64,000 bases of DNA from positions 42,299 to 106,298 of the forward strand of contig NZ_KB891263.1 of NCBI RefSeq assembly GCF_000373365.1. The letters run 5' to 3'. This DNA comes from Parafrankia discariae (GTDB lineage: Bacteria; Actinomycetota; Actinomycetes; Frankiales; Frankiaceae). Of the stretch, positions 44,667 through 53,137 are shown piece after piece. Position 1 is the first letter of the stretch, and each line of letters starts with the position of its first letter. Position numbers and translations under genes: made by a program. A model generated the notes under the pieces. That model did no database searches and was not told the origin of the DNA. It saw only the letters and a program-made list of their open reading frames with translations.

Positions 44667-45092
44667 GACCTTGTCGTGATGATCGACTGCCGTGACCTGG
44701 ACCGTCCCGCCCGGTTCTGGACCGCCGCGCTCGGCTCTGTCGCTGAGGGCGAGGCCATGAAAGGCCGGGTCGCGAAAGGCCGGGTCGCGGAAGGCAAGGT
44801 CGCGGGAAGGCGAGCGGCGGCACGAACCGGAGCCTGCGCCCGCATGACGAGCAGGGCATCGAGTTCTCCTGCAGCGCACCGCCGACATGAAAGGTTGCGG
44901 AGAGCCGTCTTCACCTGGACCTGCGTGCCCGGGACCTAACCGCCGAGGTCCGCCGGTCACCGACCTGGGAGCGGCCCTGCTCACGGGCGTCCGGGCCGCA
45001 AGAACGGCAGGACCTGGCACATCCTGGCGGATCCGGACGGCAACGAGTTCTGCGTTATGGCCCCGCCCGACGCCTACCGGACGGGGCCATAA
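44667..45092 (+). pseudogene. VOC-family (glyoxalase-like) gene, frameshifted
   Basis: Three pieces in three frames: DLVVMIDCRDLDRPARFWTA at the start, HLDLRARDLTAEV near 44915, and GRTWHILADPDGNEFCVMAP at the end with TAA at 45090. The order is that of a VOC domain (glyoxalase/bleomycin-resistance fold). The middle contains a slippage repeat of GGTCGCG(A/G)AAGGC units near 44765-44815 that shifts the frame. Not expressible as one protein. Confidence 0.75.
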
Positions 45093-45093
45093 C
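45054..45093. terminator. 12-bp perfect hairpin spanning the VOC stop codon
   Basis: GTTATGGCCCCG (45054-45065) and its exact complement (45082-45093) enclose 16 bases, including the TAA stop. It lies between the VOC remnant and the converging reductase gene that ends at 45131, so it could terminate both directions. Confidence 0.55.
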
Positions 45094-45130
45094 ACGGCTG
45101 GACCATACCGCTGCCCGCGCCAACCTGCGG

Positions 45131-45799
45131 TTACCGCGTTGCGGCGGACAGTGCCGCGCGGATGGCGTCCTCTCCGACCGGCTGGCCCTTCTCGTTCGAG
45201 AACGGCCCGTACGGGGTCCCCCACACCGGCGTGCCCGTGGCCTGCCGCCAGCTATCGGCCAGCGGCCCCGCGTCCAGCACGCTGTACCCGATGGATTCGA
45301 TGAATTCGGTCACCGCCGCCTTCGCCGACGCGGAGTCCCCGGCGATCGGCAGGTAGGAGCGGTCGGCCGCCCCCGCCGGGCGGGCGAGTGACAGCAGGTG
45401 CTTGAAGAAGATGTTGTTGAACGCTTTCACGAGCATGGCGTCCGGGATGTACCGCAGCAGCAGCTCGCTCGAGGTGAGCGACTTGCTGTCGAGCTCGGGG
45501 ATGTGCCCGTCACGCTCGGAGCCGTAATTGCACGTGTCGATGACCGTCTTCCCTGCCAGTGGCGCGGCGGGAAAGTAGGGGAAGGCCTTGACCGGCACCG
45601 TGACCACGACGATGTCACCGGCCGCCGCGGCCTCCCCGCTCGTCGCCGCGGACGCCCGTGACCCCAGTTCCGCGGCCGTGTCCGCGAGCGTTTCGGGACC
45701 GCGCGAGTTGCTGAGCACGACCTGGTGTCCGGCCTCGACGGCGAGCCGCGCGATGGTGCTGCCGATGGCGCCGCTTCCGATGAATCCCACAGTCGTCAT
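45131..45799 (-). CDS. NADPH-dependent F420 reductase-like dehydrogenase
   Basis: A 222-residue Rossmann protein from the ATG at 45799. The nucleotide-binding loop is VGFIGSGAIGSTIARLAVEA, followed by VVLSNSRGPETL, whose Ser-Asn-Ser-Arg suits NADPH, and VVVTVPVKAFPYFP. The C-terminal helical part (MLVKAFNNIFFKHLLSLARP) is typical of the Npd/F420-reductase-like family, which moves hydride between NADPH and F420 or related substrates. Last of three co-directional genes. Confidence 0.85.
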   Translation of the reverse strand: MTTVGFIGSGAIGSTIARLAVEAGHQVVLSNSRGPETLADTAAELGSRASAATSGEAAAAGDIVVVTVPVKAFPYFPAAPLAGKTVIDTCNYGSERDGHIPELDSKSLTSSELLLRYIPDAMLVKAFNNIFFKHLLSLARPAGAADRSYLPIAGDSASAKAAVTEFIESIGYSVLDAGPLADSWRQATGTPVWGTPYGPFSNEKGQPVGEDAIRAALSAATR

Positions 45800-45870
45800 A
45801 TTCTCAGCGTCCCCCAGAAGAGCCGAACCCTTGTCATTCGCCGGACTCGTTGCGATTCGGGTCCCTGCCA

Positions 45871-46806
45871 TCAGCTGGCGGAGAAGTAATGGCCGTTGTC
45901 CAAATCGGCGAGCAGGCTGGGCTGAGCGGGCTCCCAGCCGAGGGTCCGGCGGGTGATGAGGCTGGACGCCGGGTAGCTCTGCGTGACTATGTTCGCGAGG
46001 AACCCAAAGTATCCCGGCACCATCAGTACGTCCACGGGAACGCTCACGACGGGCAGGCCCAGACGGCTGCCAATGGCCTCGGCGATCTCGCGGAACGGGA
46101 TGCCCCCGTCCTCAACCGCGTGCCAGTATTTGCCAGCAGGCCCCTTCTCCAGCGCCAGGCGGAACAAGGAGGCGACATCGCGGACGTGCACGGCGTTCCA
46201 CAGGTTCGCGCCGTCTCCGGGGTAGCCGACGAAACCCTTCTCCTTCGCGAGCGCGATCAGCTGCACGAGGAAGCCGGCACGATCGGTCGTGCTGTGCGCG
46301 ATGTTGGCAATCCGCACGACCGAAGACCGCACTCCCCGCTCAGCGAGGCCGACTACGGCGGTTTCCACGACGTTACGGGCGTGCAGGGTGCCCTTGTACT
46401 CATCGCCGCCGGGAAGAGCCGGGTCCTCCTCGGTGGCCGGCCGGCCCAGGCTCCCCGGCGAGCCTATGCTCCCCGCCGCGACCAGCGGTTTTCCGGTTCC
46501 CGCCAGTGCCTCGCCGTACGCGAACATGATCGGGACCTCCGCGGCGGCCACGGCGTCGATCCCGCCGGATGGAAGCAGGTCCTGCCTGTGCGCGACGTGA
46601 ATGACGCCGTCGGAGTCCGCGGCCGCCTCCTTGAGCCCGTCGAGATCCTCGAGGCTGCCGTGACGCACCTTCGCGCCATGCGCGGACAGCGCCGCCGCGG
46701 CCGTGTCCGACCGGGCCAGGCCGGTGACCTCGTGCCCGGCGGCGATGAGCTCGAGGACGATGTACGAACCGGAATGGCCGGTCCCGCCAGTGACGAAGAC
46801 GCGCAA
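45871..46806 (-). CDS. NAD(P)-dependent epimerase/reductase (extended SDR)
   Basis: A 311-residue protein. The cofactor loop is FVTGGTGHSGSYIVLELIAA at the N-terminus. LHARNVVETAVVGLAERGVR and VRIANIAHSTTDR lie in the middle, and WNAVHVRDVASLFRLALEK leads the C-terminal substrate part. A tyrosine in DEYKGTLH may be the catalytic one of a YxxxK-like pair. Middle gene of the three-gene group. Substrate unknown. Confidence 0.88.
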   Translation of the reverse strand: MRVFVTGGTGHSGSYIVLELIAAGHEVTGLARSDTAAAALSAHGAKVRHGSLEDLDGLKEAAADSDGVIHVAHRQDLLPSGGIDAVAAAEVPIMFAYGEALAGTGKPLVAAGSIGSPGSLGRPATEEDPALPGGDEYKGTLHARNVVETAVVGLAERGVRSSVVRIANIAHSTTDRAGFLVQLIALAKEKGFVGYPGDGANLWNAVHVRDVASLFRLALEKGPAGKYWHAVEDGGIPFREIAEAIGSRLGLPVVSVPVDVLMVPGYFGFLANIVTQSYPASSLITRRTLGWEPAQPSLLADLDNGHYFSAS

Positions 46807-46858
46807 GCTTCTGCTCCTTGTCAGTGATGTGGTGCGAGAAGTGGCGGTGCGGGTGTGC

Positions 46859-47482
46859 TCAGCTGAGACTGCTGACGCCGAGGGAGAAGTTGAAGTCCCC
46901 CACGCCGTGGCGGGCCAGGCTGATCATCAGCAGGCCCGCCCCTTCCAGCCAGTGCGCCATCTCCAGGCCTCCGGCATCCAGGGGGCGCAACCCGAGGCTC
47001 TCGATGAACGCCGATACGCTTGCCTTGGCCCGCGCGTCGTCGCCGGCGAAGAGCACGTCCAGCGGGCGGCCCTGGGCCAGGACGTGGCCGAAGACGGTGT
47101 TGAACGCCTTCACGACGGGCGCGCTTGCCGGGGCGGCCTTGGCGATTTCCTGCGCGGCGGAAGTGCCGTCAGGGGTGACCAGCCCGGTGGCGTCGGCATT
47201 CATGGGGTTGATGATGTCGATGATGACCTTGCCGACGAGCGCGTTCCCGTACTGGGCGACGACCGGCACGGCGCTGGCGTTCGGCACGGCGAGGATGACG
47301 ATGTCGCCGGCTGGGGCGGTGCCGAATGTCCCGGCCGTGGCGCCGCCGCCGAGCACGGCGGCGAAGTCCTTGGCCTTGGCCGCGTCGCGACCGACTACCT
47401 CGACGGCGTTGCCGCCCTCGACCGCGCGGGCGCCTATGGCGCGGGCCATGCCCCCCAGGCCGATAATGCTGATGCTGCTCAT
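46859..47482 (-). CDS. NADPH-dependent F420 reductase-like dehydrogenase (paralogue)
   Basis: A 207-residue Rossmann protein from the ATG at 47482: ISIIGLGGMARAIGARAVEG, VEVVGRDAAKAKDFA, IVILAVPNASAVPVVAQYG, then APVVKAFNTVFGHVLAQG. It is a paralogue of the gene at 45131, sharing the KAFN(N/T)(I/V)F motif. First gene of the reductase-epimerase-reductase group, divergent from the LysR gene at 47682, which probably controls it. Confidence 0.88.
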   Translation of the reverse strand: MSSISIIGLGGMARAIGARAVEGGNAVEVVGRDAAKAKDFAAVLGGGATAGTFGTAPAGDIVILAVPNASAVPVVAQYGNALVGKVIIDIINPMNADATGLVTPDGTSAAQEIAKAAPASAPVVKAFNTVFGHVLAQGRPLDVLFAGDDARAKASVSAFIESLGLRPLDAGGLEMAHWLEGAGLLMISLARHGVGDFNFSLGVSSLS

Positions 47483-47645
47483 GGAGTGCCTGCTTTCTAG
47501 GGCTGGATAGCTGCACAGAACGCGGACGCCCACCCCGTTGTTGTTAACGGTGGTGTCGGCGACGCCCTTGAATGACGCAATGAACGGCGCTCAATTCCAC
47601 GGTGCCACTGGCCTGAGTGGGTGTCCAAGACCTCTTCAGCCGTTG

Positions 47646-47664
47646 CGATACCCTGAAGGCATCG
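47646..47664. promoter_or_regulatory. Candidate LysR operator
   Basis: CGATACC-CTGAA-GGCATCG: 7-base arms with one mismatch, fitting the T-N11-A form of LysR boxes. It lies 18 bases before the LysR start codon in the divergent region. Confidence 0.45.
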
Positions 47665-47681
47665 CCGGACCGGGAGGCTCC

Positions 47682-48605
47682 ATGGATCTGGACCTGCGCA
47701 AGTTGCGCTACTTCGTCGCCGTCGCCGACACGTTGCACTTCGGCCGCGCAGCCGATGAGCTGCACATCGCGCAGCCGGTGCTCAGTCGGCAGATCCGGGC
47801 GCTGGAACAGGATCTCGGCGCTCCGCTGTTCATCAGGGACAGCCACGGCGTGGCGCTGACCGACGCCGGCAGGCAGTTGCTGACCGACGCCGGCCCGCTG
47901 CTGGCCTCCGCGCGCGCGGTCCGCCGCCGGGTGACCGTGGCCGCACGCGGCAGCCGACGGCTAATGGTCGGCTTCCGGGCCGGGATCCCGGTCATCCCGG
48001 CAGCGCGGGCGTTCGAGGCCCGGCACCCGGACGTGGTCGTGGACGTGCAGCGGATCGAATGGGACGATCAGGCCCCGATGCTGCTCGACGGCCGTATCGA
48101 CGTCGGCTATGTGCGGCTGCCCATCGACGAGGCCGGCCTGCGCGTCACCCCGCTGTACACCGAGCCGCGGGTGGCGGTGCTCCCTGCCGGCCACCAACTG
48201 GCCGGCAGGGAGCAGGTCACCGAGGCCGAGCTGGCCGGCGAGCCGCTGGTCTGGCACGGCGACACGAGCACGCAGCCCACCAGGCGCGCGCACTCTAACG
48301 CCGGGTACCTGGTGCGCGGGGTGGACGAGACGCTCGAGCATGTCGCGGCCGGCCGGGGCATCTCGTTCCTGGCCCGTTCGGCGACCGTGTTCTACTCACA
48401 TCCGGACATCAGCTACGTGCCCATCCCGGATCTGGCGCCCGACCAGGTGTGCCTCGCGATGGCGGCATCGCGCACCTCGCCGGTGGTCGACGACTTCTTC
48501 GCCGCGGCTCAGGCGACGGCCGAGATCACGGCAGAATGTGGGAACTATGAAATGTGGCAGCTTGTGAGCGGTGCCGTTTCAAGCACGACTGAGCGGCCCG
48601 ACTGA
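47682..48605 (+). CDS. LysR-family transcriptional regulator
   Basis: A 307-residue regulator; ATG at 47682, five bases after GGGAGG. The helix-turn-helix (FGRAADELHIAQPVLSRQIR) is at residues 20-40 and the inducer-binding domain follows (GFRAGIPVIPAARAFEARHP, AAGRGISFLARSAT). No redox cysteine pair. Divergent from the reductase/epimerase/reductase group, with a candidate LysR box between. Confidence 0.92.
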   Translation: MDLDLRKLRYFVAVADTLHFGRAADELHIAQPVLSRQIRALEQDLGAPLFIRDSHGVALTDAGRQLLTDAGPLLASARAVRRRVTVAARGSRRLMVGFRAGIPVIPAARAFEARHPDVVVDVQRIEWDDQAPMLLDGRIDVGYVRLPIDEAGLRVTPLYTEPRVAVLPAGHQLAGREQVTEAELAGEPLVWHGDTSTQPTRRAHSNAGYLVRGVDETLEHVAAGRGISFLARSATVFYSHPDISYVPIPDLAPDQVCLAMAASRTSPVVDDFFAAAQATAEITAECGNYEMWQLVSGAVSSTTERPD

Positions 48606-48738
48606 CAACAGCAGCGCCAACAAAGGGCGCGCGGCCACAGCAATGGCAAATGCATTGAGCTCGGGACCGGAGGTCGATGGCATATGCGGTTCGTGACGGC
48701 GAGCCTCAGGCGAGACGTGGCGCGACGACGCGACGCAC

Positions 48739-48993
48739 GCGAGTTTCCGCAAGTTCTGCGACACGATCTACTACCCGGTGCTGGAGGCCACCGTCGGACG
48801 GCCCTACGCGCTCTACGTCCACGGCAACAGCGACACGACCGGTGCGATTCGTGGCGTCGAGACCATCACGACCGGACTGAAGTGGAAGCGCCTGCGCGAG
48901 CCGCTGTCGATCGTCGGCGAGGTGGACGCCGCCGCGCGCGAGGCCTGCTGGGAGCTCGGAGCGACGGCTGCCGCCAGCCTCATGGACGGGTGA
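48739..48993 (+). pseudogene. Flavodoxin-like gene, 3' half only (copy D)
   Basis: Reads FRKFCDTIYYPVLEATVGRP then ALYVHGNSDTTGAIRGVETI and WKRLREPLSIVGEVDAAARE, ending ATAAASLMDG. This equals the second half of the intact gene at 44076 with high similarity. The first 70 or so codons are missing. A GTG or ATG start for the remainder is lacking, so it is probably not expressed as a protein. Confidence 0.8.
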
Positions 48994-49000
48994 CGTCTGC

Positions 49001-50266
49001 TCAGGCCGGGCGCCTCCGTTCCTGTGCGGGTGGTTCCTGTGCGTCCTGCGGTGGTGCCGGCCGGACCTCGGGCAGGAACGTGGCCAGGAGCAGACCCGGC
49101 ACCGGGACGAGGCAGAGGACCGAGAACACCGCGGCGATTCCCCATGTGTCGGCGATCGCCCCCAGACCCGGTACCCCAAGACCTCCGATGCTGACAGCGA
49201 GCCCCAGGGTGACACCGGCGGCGGTTCCCGGTCGGGTCGGCAGGTAGTCCTGACCCAGTTTGACGAGTACCGAGAACGGAATGTTGATGGCCACTCCGGT
49301 GGTCATGGCGGCCAGTAGCGCGGTTCCCGGGCCGGGCGCGGCACGCAGTGCGACCAGCGTCGGGATCGCCAGCGCGGTGCCTGCCTGGACCGTGCGCACG
49401 GCACCGGCGCGGTCGGCGACCCGCCCGCCGGCCAGTGTGCCGGCGACCCCGCCGGCCAGGAAGCAGGCCAGCGCGGCGCCGGCCGCGGTGTGACCCGCGT
49501 GCAGATGGCGGAGCCAGTACAGCTCGATGAACGTGTTCACGCCGACAAAGAGCACCGACCGCGCGATCTCGACCGTGGTGAGGAGGAGGAAGGGGCTCCA
49601 GAGATCCTTGCCGCCGGCCGTGGTGACCGCCGCCACCTTCGCGGCCGCCGCCTGCCGTTGGTGGGCCCGTAGCAGCACGAAGCCGACGGGCACCGCGGGA
49701 AGGACGAACAGCGCCGTGGCGGCCAGGCCCAGGGTGGCCAGCGCCGGGGCGGCGAGGACGGGAGCCAGGAAGAATCCGACGCTGCCACCGGCGGCGAAGA
49801 TGCTCATCGCCGCCGTGCTGTCACCCGCGTCGATCCGAGCCGCCCGCCCGGCCACGGGGTGGAACATCGCCACGCCGATCCCGGAAAGCAGCACCAGCGA
49901 CCAGGTCAGAGCGTAGCCGGGCACGAGCCCGGCGAGCCCGGCGAGAACCACGCCGACTGCGGCCAGCGGGCCGACCCGTCGGCGGTCGACGAGCAGGCCG
50001 ATCGCCGGTTGCGGCAGCGCACTGCCCAGCGCCGCGGCCAGTGTCAACCCGGAGACGGCGAGGTAGCCGGAGTTCCGCTCGAGGACGAAGTACGGAACAC
50101 TCGCCGGCACCAGTCCCTGATAAAGATCGTCTACGGCGTGGGCTGCGGCCCACATCCGCATCCGCCGCCAGGGTGTCGCCGACGCCGCCGCCGGCGGGCC
50201 AAGCCCGGGGGTGACCGGGGCCGGAGCGGGGAGCGCCGCCGCCCGCGGGCCGTCGACGGCGGTCAT
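49001..50266 (-). CDS. MFS transporter, fosmidomycin-resistance-like
   Basis: A 421-residue protein with about 12 hydrophobic helices in two groups of six (SGLTLAAALGSALPQPAIG, LSGIGVAMFHPVAGRAAR, MSIFAAGGSVGFFLAPVLA; later AALACFLAGGVAGTLAGGRV). The GVAMFHPVAGRAAR and AAGGSVGFFLAP motifs fit the FSR branch of drug-exporting MFS proteins. Its ATG overlaps the stop codon of the upstream gene by four bases (ATGA), so the two are coupled. Confidence 0.88.
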   Translation of the reverse strand: MTAVDGPRAAALPAPAPVTPGLGPPAAASATPWRRMRMWAAAHAVDDLYQGLVPASVPYFVLERNSGYLAVSGLTLAAALGSALPQPAIGLLVDRRRVGPLAAVGVVLAGLAGLVPGYALTWSLVLLSGIGVAMFHPVAGRAARIDAGDSTAAMSIFAAGGSVGFFLAPVLAAPALATLGLAATALFVLPAVPVGFVLLRAHQRQAAAAKVAAVTTAGGKDLWSPFLLLTTVEIARSVLFVGVNTFIELYWLRHLHAGHTAAGAALACFLAGGVAGTLAGGRVADRAGAVRTVQAGTALAIPTLVALRAAPGPGTALLAAMTTGVAINIPFSVLVKLGQDYLPTRPGTAAGVTLGLAVSIGGLGVPGLGAIADTWGIAAVFSVLCLVPVPGLLLATFLPEVRPAPPQDAQEPPAQERRRPA

Positions 50267-51141
50267 GCCAGGCGTCTCGTCGCCTCGGCCGGTCGCGCGG
50301 TGGTCGTCCGTGCGTCGGGCACGGCCGCCGGACCGCCGAGGAAGTCCAGCAGCTCCGGCATGAGCGCGTCGGCCAGTTCCTCTCCGGTCCGGACGGTCGG
50401 CCCGATCTCGGCCATCGCCATCGTGGCCGCAGGCATCACCCGCGCGGCCGCCTCGGCGAGCGCGCGTGGGTGGCGCCAGTCGGTGCCGGCGAAGACCAGC
50501 GCCGGCACCCGGACCGCTGCCAGGTCGTCGACGTGGCGGAAGCTACGGTCCCGCGCGATGGACGCGGCTGCGGCGATGCTGGCCGGGTCGCTGCGTCGGA
50601 TCGCGTCGGTGACCATCGCCTCGACGACCGGCGGCAGCCTGGCGACGACCGGCGCCCAGGCGGCAGCCAGCCCCTCGTCGCGGACGCGGTCGGCGAACGC
50701 GTCGAAATACGCGATCTCGGCTGCCTTGGCCTCGTCGTCCTCGATGTCCTCGACGCCGAGGGCCGCCACCGCCGCCACCCGGTCGGGCCGGGTGATGGCC
50801 AGGCGAAGCGCAATCGTGGAGCCAAGCCCGACCCCGGCCACCACCACACCCACGTTCGCCGCCACCACGCCGGCCTCGGCGAGCCCGTCGAGCACCGTGA
50901 GGACGTCGACGGCGTACTGGTCCCAGGTGTGGCGAGCCGGGTCGCGGCAGACGGAGCCGCCGTAGCCCCGGATGTCCGGCTGCACGACCGTGTGACGGCC
51001 GGCCAGCCGCCGGGCGAACGGATCGAGACTGTGTCGGTCGGGACCGCCCGCGTGCAGCAGCACCACGACCGAGCCATGCCCGCTCACCTCCGCGACGAGA
51101 ACGCAGCCGTCGGGGGCGGAAATCCGGTGCGGCACGGTCAT
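50263..51141 (-). CDS. Alpha/beta-hydrolase fold protein lacking the catalytic serine
   Basis: From the ATG at 51141 the protein has 292 residues with a clear hydrolase fold: SVVVLLHAGGPDRHS, VVQPDIRGYGGSV, then VVVAGVGLGSTIALRLA. The nucleophile elbow normally reads G-x-S-x-G, but here it is G-V-G-L-G, so the serine is a glycine. The usual C-terminal histidine is also not evident (MAMAEIGPTVRTGEEL). It may bind rather than cleave a ligand. Coupled to the MFS gene by a four-base overlap and divergent from an AraC gene, so it may be a sensor or carrier in an efflux unit. Confidence 0.82.
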   Translation of the reverse strand: MTVPHRISAPDGCVLVAEVSGHGSVVVLLHAGGPDRHSLDPFARRLAGRHTVVQPDIRGYGGSVCRDPARHTWDQYAVDVLTVLDGLAEAGVVAANVGVVVAGVGLGSTIALRLAITRPDRVAAVAALGVEDIEDDEAKAAEIAYFDAFADRVRDEGLAAAWAPVVARLPPVVEAMVTDAIRRSDPASIAAAASIARDRSFRHVDDLAAVRVPALVFAGTDWRHPRALAEAAARVMPAATMAMAEIGPTVRTGEELADALMPELLDFLGGPAAVPDARTTTARPAEATRRLA

Positions 51142-51235
51142 GACGGTCTCCCTGACGTCGGTTCTTCGAGGGCGGACCGCCAGCATGGGCGTCGACTCGG
51201 GCGGCGGGCCACCGCCAGGCCGTAGAGTTCTGTCG

Positions 51236-51976
51236 ATGAACCGCCGTTTCCTGGCCGGCCCCGAGCTGCGGCGGTTGACGGACCGGGAACGGATCGACTG
51301 GCACGACCACACCGACCACCAGCTCATCTATCCGGGCACCGGGGTCCTGCGAGTGGTGACCCGGGTCGGTTCGTGGGTGGTGCCGCCGCTGCGGGCTGTG
51401 TGGCTGCCGGCCGGTGTGGCGCACGCGCACCAGGCGCACGGCCCCACACACATGCACTCACTGGCCTTCTCGGACGTGGACGACCCGTTCGGTTCCCCCG
51501 ACCCGACCGTGGTCGCAGTACCCGCCCTGCTGCGTGAGATCATCCGGGCGCTCACCGCGACGGGCCTGGCCGCCGCCGACCGCCGCGACCTGACCGCCGT
51601 CCTGCTGCGCTCGCTGCGGCCGGTGACCGAGCTGCGGCTTCGCCTGCCCCAGCCGCGCGACGACCGCCTCGTCGCTCTCACGGCGGCGCTGGCCGCTGAC
51701 CCCGCCGATCCGCGGACCCTGGCCGAGCTCGGCGCCGCCGTCGGGGCGAGCGAACGTACCCTGAGCCGCCTGTTCCGCCGTCAGACCGGGATGACCTTCC
51801 CGCAGTGGCGGGCCCAGCTCCGGCTGCACCATGGCCTTACCCTGCTCGCCGCGGGTGAGCCGGTCACCACCGTCGCGTTTGCCTGTGGCTACAGCAACCC
51901 GAGCGCCTTCACCGCCGCGTTCCGGGATGCCTTCGGTGTCACGCCCGCCCGCTACGCCCGCGAGACGCGGCAGTGA
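51236..51976 (+). CDS. AraC-family transcriptional regulator with cupin domain
   Basis: A 246-residue regulator from the ATG at 51236. The N-terminal cupin-like part contains WHDHTDHQLIYPG and LPAGVAHAHQAHG, whose histidines could bind metal or ligand. The C-terminal AraC double helix-turn-helix reads LAELGAAVGASERTLSRLFR and FACGYSNPSAFTAAFRDAFG. Divergent from the hydrolase/MFS pair and very likely its regulator. Confidence 0.92.
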   Translation: MNRRFLAGPELRRLTDRERIDWHDHTDHQLIYPGTGVLRVVTRVGSWVVPPLRAVWLPAGVAHAHQAHGPTHMHSLAFSDVDDPFGSPDPTVVAVPALLREIIRALTATGLAAADRRDLTAVLLRSLRPVTELRLRLPQPRDDRLVALTAALAADPADPRTLAELGAAVGASERTLSRLFRRQTGMTFPQWRAQLRLHHGLTLLAAGEPVTTVAFACGYSNPSAFTAAFRDAFGVTPARYARETRQ

Positions 51977-52211
51977 ACGATCCCGGAAGGTCCTGCCTCA
52001 CAAAGCGGGTCGATCGCGTCGGCACGGGGCCGCGAGTGATCAGGACCTCAGGCAGAGGGCCGGCGGAGCCACCCGTGCTGGGCACGGGCCGATGGGCGAG
52101 GCGTCACGGGCCCTCTGCCGGGAGCCGCGCGACGAGCGTCAGGCGATGAACCCCATCCGTCTGGGCGTGGAAGCGGGCGCACCTCGCCACCCTTCGGTGT
52201 CGCGGGCGGCT

Positions 52212-52622
52212 TCAGATGGTCGTGGCTCTGCCGCGTAGTGCGTTCTTCTTGGCGAGGTTGCCACATCGGTCCATCGAGCACCATCGGCGTGTACCCGGAC
52301 GCGAGCTGTCGAGGAACACGGCCCCGCAGCTCGGGTTGGCACAGCCACGGACACGGGCGATGGCGGAGGACGCGGCGAGATCAAGGGCGTCGCGGGCGAC
52401 GAGAGCGAGGGTCGCCGACACGGGATTGTCGGCGTGCCAGTGCAGCGTGCCCGAAACGTCCATGCTGGGCGCTTGGTCCGATGCCCTGTGCGGCCTCGCG
52501 CCGGCCGGCAGCGGGACCGCCTCGCCCGGTCGCGGGTGCCTTGGGGGGGCGTGGACGGTGTGGCTCCGGGGTTCCGGCGTTCCAACCGCCACGTCGATGG
52601 TCTGGGGTCGGAGTCTGGCCAT
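52212..52622 (-). CDS. CGNR zinc-finger protein, N-terminally degenerate
   Basis: From an ATG at 52622 the protein has 136 residues. The C-terminal CGNR zinc finger is intact: CANPSCGAVFLDSSRPGTRR, then WCSMDRCGNLAKKNALR, with the Cys set in place. The N-terminal ABATE domain that usually precedes it is not recognisable; the residues before about 55 are Pro/His/Arg-rich and look frameshifted. Such proteins are presumed DNA-binding regulators. Either a shortened gene or a pseudogene. Confidence 0.6.
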   Translation of the reverse strand: MARLRPQTIDVAVGTPEPRSHTVHAPPRHPRPGEAVPLPAGARPHRASDQAPSMDVSGTLHWHADNPVSATLALVARDALDLAASSAIARVRGCANPSCGAVFLDSSRPGTRRWCSMDRCGNLAKKNALRGRATTI

Positions 52623-52676
52623 TAAGGATGCGCGCAGATAGTCTTCGCGAAGTCTAATTTCCAGAGAGGTGCCAGG

Positions 52677-53114
52677 ATGTGGAGCTGTGAGCATGGCGTG
52701 GTCACGACGGCGTCGCCGGACGCGGTCTGGCGGCTGTGGGCGGATGTGGCCGGTTGGGGCAGCTGGAACGCCGACATCAAGTCCATCGACGTCGACGGTC
52801 CGTTCGAGGTCGGTACCGTCATCGTCATGAACCCCGCCAGCGACGACCCGGTGCGGCTGCGGCTGTCCGAGGTGCAGCCGCCGGAGCGGTTCGTCGACGA
52901 GGCCGAGCTCGATGACATCGTCGTGCGCACGACCCACCTCGTCGGGCGCATCGACGCCGAGCACTGCCGGGTCAGCTACCGGATGGAGATCGACGGCCCG
53001 GCCGCCGACGAACTCGGTCCCCGGATCGGCCCGGCGATCTCCGGCGACTTCCCCGAGACGATCGCCGCGCTCACCCGCCTCGCGGAGGCGGCGGCGGCTC
53101 CGGCGCGGCCCTGA
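52677..53114 (+). CDS. SRPBCC-family (START-like) protein
   Basis: A 145-residue SRPBCC/polyketide-cyclase-type small-molecule binding protein: VVTTASPDAVWRLWADVAGW at the start, DIKSIDVDGPFEVGTVIVMN, and DFPETIAALTRLAEAA forming the long C-terminal helix. ATG at 52677. The MarR gene follows 23 bases later in the same direction, so the two probably form an operon. Ligand unknown. Confidence 0.87.
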   Translation: MWSCEHGVVTTASPDAVWRLWADVAGWGSWNADIKSIDVDGPFEVGTVIVMNPASDDPVRLRLSEVQPPERFVDEAELDDIVVRTTHLVGRIDAEHCRVSYRMEIDGPAADELGPRIGPAISGDFPETIAALTRLAEAAAAPARP

Positions 53115-53137
53115 CAGGAAAGGACGACCAGCTCAGC

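Noticed and set aside
44765-44815. Repeated GGTCGCGAAAGGC units resembling a binding-site array
   Set aside because: They lie inside the frameshifted VOC remnant and fit a slippage expansion that broke the gene.
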